Below, in pieces: positions 1-4,399 of a stretch of 10,410 nt of DNA (positions are counted from its first letter, which is position 1; each line of letters starts with the position of its first letter). The stretch comes from a bacterium (GTDB lineage Bacteria; UBA9089; CG2-30-40-21), in assembly GCA_018814245.1 (NCBI GenBank), contig JAHIZN010000278.1, positions 1 to 10,410 on the forward strand, read 5' to 3'. The notes beneath the pieces are model-generated. The model was given only the letters and a program-made list of their open reading frames with translations, ran no database searches and was not told where the DNA came from. The position numbers and the translations under genes were made by a program.

Positions 1-164
1 ACATGGTTGTATCTAAGAAGTTACACCCTTTGTGATTCTTTCTCTGTAAACAAGATTGACATGATTTGGTCTTGAGCATGACCCCAAGAAAAGTAGCTTA
101 ATAATTGAATGAAAAATTACGATTCACGGTGAACCAGCACAATACAACCCTTGTCGATTTATTC

Positions 165-533
165 TTATTTGCAATTCTCCTGCTTTGTTGCAATTCTATT
201 TTGTTCATTCACAAATATAACCCTTGGTACAAATTCTCTTGCCTCTTTGTCTTCTAACAGGGCATAGGAGATAATGATGACCAAATCGCCGGGTGTACCC
301 CATCTTGCTGCTGCCCCATTCAAACAAATATACCCTGAATTTCGTTCCCCGGGCAGAACATAAGTTTCTACCCTTGTTCCATTGTTCAGGTTGACTATCT
401 GCACTCGTTCCCCAGGCAAAATATCAGCTGCCTCCATTAATGTCTCATCAATGGTAATACTTCCTGTGTAATGAAGGTTTGCTTCAGTAATAGTTACCCG
501 ATGGATCTTTGACTTACACATGGTACGAAACAT
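165..533 (-). CDS. panD: Aspartate 1-decarboxylase (PanD), pyruvoyl-dependent
   Basis: This 122-residue protein matches PanD along its whole length. PanD converts L-aspartate to beta-alanine for pantothenate and coenzyme A synthesis in the cytoplasm. The proenzyme cleaves itself between Gly24 and Ser25, and Ser25 becomes the pyruvoyl cofactor. Here G24-S25 sits in the expected YTGSI context. Lys9, His11, Tyr22, Arg54, Thr57, Tyr58 and Asn72 (in NGAAA) fall at the numbers known from the E. coli enzyme. The length is typical of the family (about 115-130 residues). The ATG at 533 is preceded by a strong TAAGGAGG ribosome binding site about 7-9 bases upstream. The gene starts 47 bases after the alanine racemase stop, in the same direction, with no separate promoter evident, so it is probably cotranscribed with alr. 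PanC and PanB are not in the window. Confidence 0.97.
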   Translation of the reverse strand: MFRTMCKSKIHRVTITEANLHYTGSITIDETLMEAADILPGERVQIVNLNNGTRVETYVLPGERNSGYICLNGAAARWGTPGDLVIIISYALLEDKEAREFVPRVIFVNEQNRIATKQENCK

Positions 534-557
534 TATTTATTTCCTCCTTAGTCGCAT

Positions 558-600
558 AGTCAGCGGTCAGCCTTCAGCTTTTATAAGGGCTGAGGCTGAA
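558..600. repeat. Short GCTGA-type repeat with hairpin between alr and panD
   Basis: On the plus strand, three heptads of the form nnTCAGC lie head to tail at 558-578. They are followed after a 10-base gap by GCTGAG and GCTGAA at 589-600. The two halves can pair: CAGCC (568-572) with GGCTG (594-598), and TCAGC (574-578) with GCTGA (589-593), with T573 bulged. The alr stop codon lies in the loop region and the last codons of alr are inside the repeat. In the alr-panD transcript this would be an intercistronic stem-loop. No U-tract follows, so it is not a clear terminator. It may affect mRNA processing or be a degenerate dispersed repeat. Confidence 0.55.
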
Positions 601-1747
601 CGCTTATGTCACATAGACTTGTTACATATATCCGTGGAATGCGGGAATTAATTCCGCATAGAATTTCATAACTGATTGTGCTGCAAATTTCGGCTAATTC
701 ATTAACACTTAATTGCTCCCCAAACAAAACGACCTCATCACCTATTTTGACCTCAGGGATGTGTGAAACATCTATCATGCAAAAATTCATGGTTACCATT
801 CCAATGATTGGTGCCCGTTGCCCATGAATCAAAACCTCAGCCTTATTTGATAGTGCTCTTGAGTACCCATCTGAATAACCAACTGGTATGGTAGCTATCT
901 TAAGCTTTTTTTTCATATATGTTCTGCCATACGAAATACCGCCATAAACAGGAAGAAATCCATGTACAGGCAAATTCTTTGGCATTTCTTTCAGATGAAT
1001 GATCCTTGTCTTAAACGACATAGCTGGCTGAAGGGAAATTTGCTGTGAAACTAATTTTGATGGGGGAAGCCCATATAGGGTTATTCCTGGTCGTACCATA
1101 TCCAGCCTCATCTCTGGCAAGTCAATAATTGCCCCTGAATTAGCAATATGAGTAATTGGTACAGAAATGCCTATTTTTTTCAGACGATTGATAACCCCCT
1201 TAAACCGTCGAAATTGCTCATAAGCATATGACTTGTTAGCAGCATCAGATGCAGCCAAATGGGAAAAAATCCCCTCTATCTTTATCCCTGGCAACGAAGA
1301 AACCTTTTTTATAAACTCAAAAGCTTCAGTATATAACACACCTAATCTGCCCATACCAGTATCTATCTTGATGTGAATTTTTACTGCGATACCCATAGAT
1401 ATGGCTTGCTCAGAAAACAACTTTATCTGTTCCCATGAACAGATACTTGGCGTAATCCCATAATGGATATAATCTTGAATCTCATTTGGCATGGCTGGAC
1501 CAAGGCTCAGGATAGGACAATTAATCTCTGCCTTCCTTAAGATCACCCCTTCAGACAGGCAGACTACTCCAAGCTGTTGTACCTTGGCATCAACAACTGT
1601 TTTTGCCACAGCTACAGCTCCATGACCATAGGCATCTGCCTTGACAATCGCCATTATCTGACAGGAATTCCCAATAATTTTTCTGATTTCTTCTACATTA
1701 TGTTTAATGTTATCTAAATTAACCTCAACCCATGAAAGTGGTTGCAT
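581..1747 (-). CDS. alr: Alanine racemase (PLP-dependent)
   Basis: This 388-residue enzyme interconverts L- and D-alanine and supplies D-alanine for peptidoglycan. The N-terminal barrel carries the PLP-lysine motif KADAYGHG, with Lys36 as the Schiff-base lysine. DTGMGRLG (about 130-137), the HIANSGA phosphate-binding segment (about 201-206) and RPGITLYG (about 219-226) follow. The C-terminal domain has the SYGRTY motif with catalytic Tyr273, then PVGYSDGYSR, and ends with the family pattern YEILCGINSRIPRIY. The length is normal. A TTG three bases upstream (1750) could also be read, but the ATG at 1747 has better spacing, 7 bases, from AAGGTG. Just before Tyr273 there is an extra stretch, LPVHGF followed by LPVYGG, that most Alr proteins lack as far as I recall. 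MNFC replaces the common MDxx sequence, a known kind of variant. A strong sigma70-type promoter lies directly upstream and panD follows in the same direction. Confidence 0.97.
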   Translation of the reverse strand: MQPLSWVEVNLDNIKHNVEEIRKIIGNSCQIMAIVKADAYGHGAVAVAKTVVDAKVQQLGVVCLSEGVILRKAEINCPILSLGPAMPNEIQDYIHYGITPSICSWEQIKLFSEQAISMGIAVKIHIKIDTGMGRLGVLYTEAFEFIKKVSSLPGIKIEGIFSHLAASDAANKSYAYEQFRRFKGVINRLKKIGISVPITHIANSGAIIDLPEMRLDMVRPGITLYGLPPSKLVSQQISLQPAMSFKTRIIHLKEMPKNLPVHGFLPVYGGISYGRTYMKKKLKIATIPVGYSDGYSRALSNKAEVLIHGQRAPIIGMVTMNFCMIDVSHIPEVKIGDEVVLFGEQLSVNELAEICSTISYEILCGINSRIPRIYVTSLCDISVQPQPL

Positions 1748-1787
1748 CAATAATCACCTTATATCTATTGTGTCTGAAATTAATTAC

Positions 1788-1816
1788 ATAATAGCATATC
1801 AACATATGGATGTCAA
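1788..1816 (-). promoter_or_regulatory. Sigma70-type promoter of the alr-panD operon
   Basis: On the minus strand a perfect -35 box TTGACA (1811-1816) is followed by a 17-base spacer and TATTAT (1788-1793). TGC stands directly before the -10 box, giving the extended -10 feature TGn. Transcription would start near 1781, leaving a leader of about 33 bases with the AAGGTG ribosome binding site before the alr ATG at 1747. This is the best promoter match in the window. No operator palindrome or riboswitch is evident in the short leader. Confidence 0.85.
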
Positions 1817-1977
1817 GCAAATTAATCGGTCGGCAGTAACTGGGTTAGTGAGAGCGTTGCATAGCCTCTTCCGCCACATCTACACTCATCTGCACTGTTT
1901 GACCTCATTTGCTGCCATTTTTGTCGATTAATGGGGATGAATTGTTCCTTCTTCAGAAGCAGAGAACCCACCCCTAA

Positions 1978-1993
1978 CCCCTCCGAGGAGGGG
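1978..1993. repeat. C-rich/G-rich hairpin repeat (CCCCTCC-GA-GGAGGGG)
   Basis: CCCCTCC and GGAGGGG form a perfect palindrome with only two bases between the arms, preceded by CCACCCCTAA. The same leading sequence, CCTAACCCCTC, recurs in reverse orientation at 6538-6548 next to another hairpin, so this is probably a member of a dispersed intergenic hairpin family. Confidence 0.5.
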
Positions 1994-2000
1994 AATATGC

Positions 2001-2071
2001 CGTAGGGGCAGACCTTGAGTGTCTGTCCTGATGCCTCGTAGGGGCAGACCTTGAGTGTCTGCCCTGATGCC
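2001..2071. repeat. Two tandem 35-base hairpin repeats
   Basis: A 35-base unit beginning CGTAGGGGCAGACC and ending CCTGATGCC occurs at 2001-2035 and again at 2037-2071, with a 36-base period and a single base difference (T2026 versus C2062). Each unit contains a stem-loop: GGGCAGAC pairs with GTCTGCCC in the second copy, around the loop CTTGAGT. The first copy has one changed stem base. The arrangement resembles REP/BIME-type dispersed palindromes. The minus-strand reading frame across it is long only because the period is a multiple of three, and it is not a credible gene. A related hairpin lies at 4326-4350. Confidence 0.8.
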
Positions 2072-2179
2072 ACAAAGTAAAACCTCACACATCCAACCCA
2101 TTTCGTAGCATATAATTAGCGATAATATTGTAAATTTTCTTGCACAAAAAGCAAGAATTTCACGGGTAAAGTACTGAGT

Positions 2180-2208
2180 CAGTGTCCATTCGGGACGCTG
2201 CTTTTTTT
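2180..2208 (+). terminator. Rho-independent terminator on the plus strand
   Basis: CAGTGTCC (2180-2187) pairs with GGACGCTG (2193-2200), an 8-base stem with one G-U pair and the 5-base loop ATTCG. It is followed by C and seven T residues (2202-2208). This is a textbook intrinsic terminator in the plus direction. It does not serve the minus-strand PP-loop gene ending at 2224, because in that direction the A-tract comes before the stem and no U-tract follows. No plus-strand protein gene precedes it. A separate hairpin, TTCTTGC with GCAAGAA (2137-2157), lies just upstream on the same strand. Confidence 0.65.
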
Positions 2209-2223
2209 ACACACCGAAAGGGT

Positions 2224-3231
2224 CTACGATGATGAATGAACCATTAGCGTACTAATTTCAACATCATCCATTGGTTGAACGAATAATAGCTCTTCTCCTA
2301 TAAATCTACTATTAGCTACTATCCCGCTTTCTCCTCTATCGTCAGAGTATCTGGCTGTAATAGATGCAGCCTTAAGAAGATATTCCCGATTAATCTCACC
2401 CCTGCAAATGGCAATCGGTCCTTTTTGATTTGTAACCTGAAGCCTCGTATCCTTTTCCTCAACCAGATTAACAAGCCTTTTATTTTCCTCGTCATTTCTT
2501 GCCACAATAACCTTTAGTCCCTCAGACAGCCTGAAATACCTTCCCAATTTCAAAAGCTGGACATCATTCCATGAAGGGTCAGGGGTATGGGCAAGTAAAT
2601 CTCTCATCTTTTTGGTAAACTTCGAATCGGTTAAGAGACAGCCGCCTGCAGGATTTGGGTATTCAGTAATATTAAGCTGTTCTGCCAGTGCTATTTGGGG
2701 TTTTCTTGAACGGCCAGAAATGGCAAACAGCTTCTCCCTGTCTATCCATCCATTCTGCTCTGGAATTGTTGGTGTAAGTAATTTGGCTGATAATGGTCTG
2801 AGCAACAACCCTTCAAGCCCACTCTCTTTTTCTATAAGATTCATTGCCCGAAGATGTTGAGACATTGGTCTCTGTCCCAGTACCTCGCCAGTGGCAATAA
2901 ATGATGCCCCTGTCTTTAGCATATACTCCTTTGCTTTCTTAAGCATCAAGGCATGACAATCAATACATGGATTAATTCCCTTTCCATAACCATATTTTGG
3001 ATGCTTGACAATCTCCATAATTTCTTCAAATATATCAATCATCTTTAATTGGATACCAAACCTATGAGTAATCCTTTCTATCTCTTGCTGACCTTCATTA
3101 GTTTTACCGCAAGTGCAAAAGGATGTAACAAAGTTTATTGCCTCTACCTCGATCCCATATTTCAATAGCAGCCCGACTGTCAGGATACTGTCAAGTCCGC
3201 CGGATAATAATACCAGAGCCTTTGTCTTCAT
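2224..3231 (-). CDS. PP-loop ATPase related to ThiI/MnmA tRNA thiolation enzymes
   Basis: This 335-residue cytoplasmic protein begins with the PP-loop signature LSGGLDS (residues 9-15), which binds ATP and adenylates a substrate. Cysteines stand where thiolation enzymes use them: C39 and C41 (FCTCG), C89 and C92 (NPCIDC), and C198 in PAGGCLLTD. The segment ATGEVLGQRPMSQH (113-126) is characteristic of a bacterial subfamily usually annotated as ThiI-like or MnmA-like tRNA sulfurtransferase. That subfamily has a C-terminal NFACT-R-like (DUF814) region, here about residues 215-335. The exact RNA substrate is unknown, so no gene symbol is given. The ATG at 3231 has a GAGGAG 13 bases upstream, longer than ideal. 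A promoter-like pair would put the transcript start at or inside the ATG. The gene is separated from alr by about 475 bases of repeats. Confidence 0.85.
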   Translation of the reverse strand: MKTKALVLLSGGLDSILTVGLLLKYGIEVEAINFVTSFCTCGKTNEGQQEIERITHRFGIQLKMIDIFEEIMEIVKHPKYGYGKGINPCIDCHALMLKKAKEYMLKTGASFIATGEVLGQRPMSQHLRAMNLIEKESGLEGLLLRPLSAKLLTPTIPEQNGWIDREKLFAISGRSRKPQIALAEQLNITEYPNPAGGCLLTDSKFTKKMRDLLAHTPDPSWNDVQLLKLGRYFRLSEGLKVIVARNDEENKRLVNLVEEKDTRLQVTNQKGPIAICRGEINREYLLKAASITARYSDDRGESGIVANSRFIGEELLFVQPMDDVEISTLMVHSSS

Positions 3232-3234
3232 CTT

Positions 3235-3262
3235 GTTATATGATCTCCTCGTGTCGTGTCAA
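3235..3262 (-). promoter_or_regulatory. Candidate promoter for the PP-loop gene, -35 box inside the inverted repeat
   Basis: On the minus strand TTGACA (3257-3262) and TATAAC (3235-3240) are separated by 16 bases. Only three bases separate the -10 box from the ATG at 3231, so the transcript would be leaderless or nearly so. The GAGGAG at 3245-3250 could serve as a ribosome binding site only on a transcript started further upstream. The -35 box lies in the outer part of the 31-base repeat at 3251-3281 and points outward. Confidence 0.45.
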
Positions 3263-3281
3263 CCTTAATTTGACGCATAAC
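3251..3281 (-). repeat. 31-base inverted repeat, left end of the TA segment
   Basis: Read on the minus strand, this copy is GTTATGCGTCAAATTAAGGT followed by TGACACGACAC. It matches the plus-strand sequence at 4357-4387 at 26 of 31 positions; four of the five differences are transitions. Similarity continues weakly inward (TACAA near 3285-3289). The two copies point away from each other and enclose the toxin-antitoxin pair. Confidence 0.7.
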
Positions 3282-3404
3282 AATTTGTAGGAACATCCCT
3301 GCCAGAGGTGCTGCCTCCTTGTGGGTGTCCGTCTTTGTGGCTATATGTTTGCAATTGTGCATTTGCACGGACAGAGACAAGAAAGTAGCATCCCTGCCAC
3401 CCCC

Positions 3405-3645
3405 TGCATTCGCAGAGCCTGCCCCCCGCGAATGCACCTATCCTTACCCACAAGTTCAACCACCATTAATTCAACAATTCAGCAATTCAGTAATTCAACA
3501 ATTGACAATTGCTGAATCAATGAATTGTTGAATTATTAATCATTTTGCGATACATGCTTCTGTTGTTTTGCAGCATTTTCCGTCAGAATTCTGTTCCCCA
3601 AAGATGTGGGTAAGGATAAGGCGCGAATGCAGGGGGCAGGCTCTG
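3405..3645. repeat. Nested inverted-repeat element with inverted core
   Basis: The left arm (3413-3452) and right arm (3605-3645) are inverted copies. The 14-base blocks CAGAGCCTGCCCCC and TATCCTTACCCACA are identical in both. Between these blocks the left arm has GCGAATGCA where the right arm, read in the same sense, has TGCATTCGC, its reverse complement. A second TGCATTCGC at 3405-3413 makes a 9-base hairpin with 3428-3436. The interior holds an octamer array (3471-3539). No gene is seen in this 430-base gap, although 3541-3604 read on the minus strand has a short uninterrupted frame of uncertain meaning. Confidence 0.7.
3471..3539. repeat. Octamer array, four direct plus four inverted copies
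   Basis: Four head-to-tail octamers of the form TCARYAAT fill 3471-3502: TCAACAAT, TCAGCAAT, TCAGTAAT, TCAACAAT. After a short spacer, four units of the reverse-complement type fill 3508-3539: ATTGCTGA, ATCAATGA, ATTGTTGA, ATTATTAA. A perfect 15-base inverted repeat (3467-3481 with 3521-3535) results, along with several alternative stems such as ATTCAGCAAT with ATTGCTGAAT. It lies downstream of the antitoxin gene and inside the nested element. Confidence 0.75.
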
Positions 3646-3658
3646 TCACTACAACTAT

Positions 3659-3934
3659 CTATGCTGCAACCTTTACCTGTTCCAAAATCTTTTCCCTCAA
3701 CCACTCATTGATAAGCGAGATGGATGGTATCTGTTTCGCTTGGGCAATCGTAGTTACTTTTTCAACCAAATCTTCATCAAGGGTAAAAATGTGTGTTCTT
3801 TTTTTGATATCAATATCGAAACGAACATCCGGCAGGTCATCCCAATATTCACCCATATCGTGAGTTTCGAAAAACTCGACTAATTTGTTAAGAGAATTAA
3901 ATTTCGGCATGTGTGTTGTTCTACTTCTTGCCAT
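3659..3934 (-). CDS. CopG-type (BrnA-like) antitoxin
   Basis: This 91-residue protein has the layout of the CopG antitoxin family that partners BrnT toxins. An N-terminal toxin-binding segment runs from PKFNSL through FFETHDMGEYWDDLPDVRFDI (about residues 9-41). A short basic strand, KKRTHIFTLDEDLVEKV (about 44-60), is followed by a helix, ISLINEWLREKI, typical of a ribbon-helix-helix DNA-binding fold. Such antitoxins neutralise the toxin and repress their own operon. The ATG at 3934 was chosen because AAGGAG lies 10 bases upstream inside the toxin gene. An upstream in-frame start at 3970 would overlap the toxin gene more deeply and has no better site. The start overlaps the toxin's end by 14 bases, indicating translational coupling. 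Function is inferred from family and context. Confidence 0.85.
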   Translation of the reverse strand: MARSRTTHMPKFNSLNKLVEFFETHDMGEYWDDLPDVRFDIDIKKRTHIFTLDEDLVEKVTTIAQAKQIPSISLINEWLREKILEQVKVAA

Positions 3935-4205
3935 ATTGTTTCCGCTCCTTTTCTGCCATATCTCTGGCACTTAAAATCAATGCTTCCTTGGTCTGCTTGT
4001 AAATAAACAAGACAACCATGTATCTTCCTGAATCTGTTTGACCCAATGCAAGATATACATTCTCATCTTCTCTGTCCCCTTTCTCAACAAAACGAATTTT
4101 TGGCTTGCCATTGAGTACTTCTTCAACTTCATAGGTCTCAACCCCATGCTTAAAAATGAGTTTATCTACTACCTCTCTAATCCAAATGACTCCTTCGATT
4201 CTCAT
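3921..4205 (-). CDS. BrnT-like (DUF497) ribonuclease toxin
   Basis: This 94-residue protein resembles BrnT/DUF497 toxins, small RelE-fold ribonucleases that inhibit translation. Family-like elements are KHGV (19-22), the EVEEVL helix (27-31), VYLALGQTDSGRYMVVLF (50-67, the central strands) and the C-terminal ISAR-like motif LSARDM (78-83), followed by the basic ERKQYGKK tail. Gene order, toxin first with an overlapping CopG-type antitoxin second, is the usual brnTA order. The ATG at 4205 has a TAAGGAG site 5 bases upstream. A 9-base palindrome, ATGAATCAT (4232-4240), lies in the leader and might be an operator, but this is speculative. The N-terminus differs from the commonest BrnT proteins, so membership is by overall pattern. 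The pair lies inside a segment bounded by inverted repeats. Confidence 0.82.
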   Translation of the reverse strand: MRIEGVIWIREVVDKLIFKHGVETYEVEEVLNGKPKIRFVEKGDREDENVYLALGQTDSGRYMVVLFIYKQTKEALILSARDMAEKERKQYGKK

Positions 4206-4325
4206 TTAATCTCCTTACCATGGTGTAGTTGATGAATCATTTTCTGTTTACCACAAAAGCACAAAGATAAGATTCCTGCAGGAGTTTACCCCTGTGAATG
4301 CAGAGCCTCATTGGCTGCTCAAACA

Positions 4326-4350
4326 ACAGACAACCACAAGGGTTGTCTGT
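4326..4350. repeat. Perfect 10-base-stem hairpin repeat
   Basis: ACAGACAACC (4326-4335) and GGTTGTCTGT (4341-4350) form a perfect stem around ACAAG. On the minus strand the core CAGAC...CTTG...GTCTG is shared with the tandem hairpins at 2001-2071, so they are probably the same repeat family with different stem lengths. No T-tract follows on either strand. It lies immediately inside the right terminal repeat (4357-4387), between the helicase and the toxin gene. Confidence 0.65.
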
Positions 4351-4356
4351 ACAACG

Positions 4357-4387
4357 GTTATACGACAAATTAAAGTTGACGCAACAC
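4357..4387 (+). repeat. 31-base inverted repeat, right end of the TA segment
   Basis: On the plus strand it reads GTTATACGACAAATTAAAGT then TGACGCAACAC. It is the inverted partner of 3251-3281 (26 of 31 identical). It lies 13 bases beyond the helicase stop codon (4400). Like its partner it presents an outward-facing TTGACG, here pointing into the helicase 3' end. Confidence 0.7.
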
Positions 4388-4399
4388 TATGCGGATCAG

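Noticed and set aside
2..79. Minus-strand open frame starting MLKTKSCQSCLQ and running off the left edge
   Set aside because: It has a suggestive CxxC and a third cysteine, but only 26 codons are visible and the ATG has no ribosome binding site. Apart from this, 1-164 holds nothing convincing: a short TTCA/TGAA hairpin (123-133) is too weak to call a terminator for panD.
2001..2071. CRISPR array
   Set aside because: Only two units are present, separated by one base, so there are no spacers, and no cas genes are nearby.
1822..2088. 88-codon minus-strand open frame in the gap upstream of alr
   Set aside because: It spans the tandem 35-base hairpin repeat, which stays open because the 36-base period is a multiple of three. 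It also overlaps the alr -35 region approach and has no family-like features.
3228..3531. Several 64-70 codon open frames on both strands in the gap before the PP-loop gene
   Set aside because: They cover the inverted repeats and octamer array, have repetitive low-complexity translations and no ribosome binding sites.
3935..3970. Twelve-residue N-terminal extension of the antitoxin
   Set aside because: The ATG at 3934 has a well-placed AAGGAG, and the extension would only increase overlap with the toxin gene.
4206..4300. Promoter for the toxin-antitoxin operon
   Set aside because: The best pair found (TTGTGC with AATGAT, 17 bases apart) matches the consensus too poorly to report.
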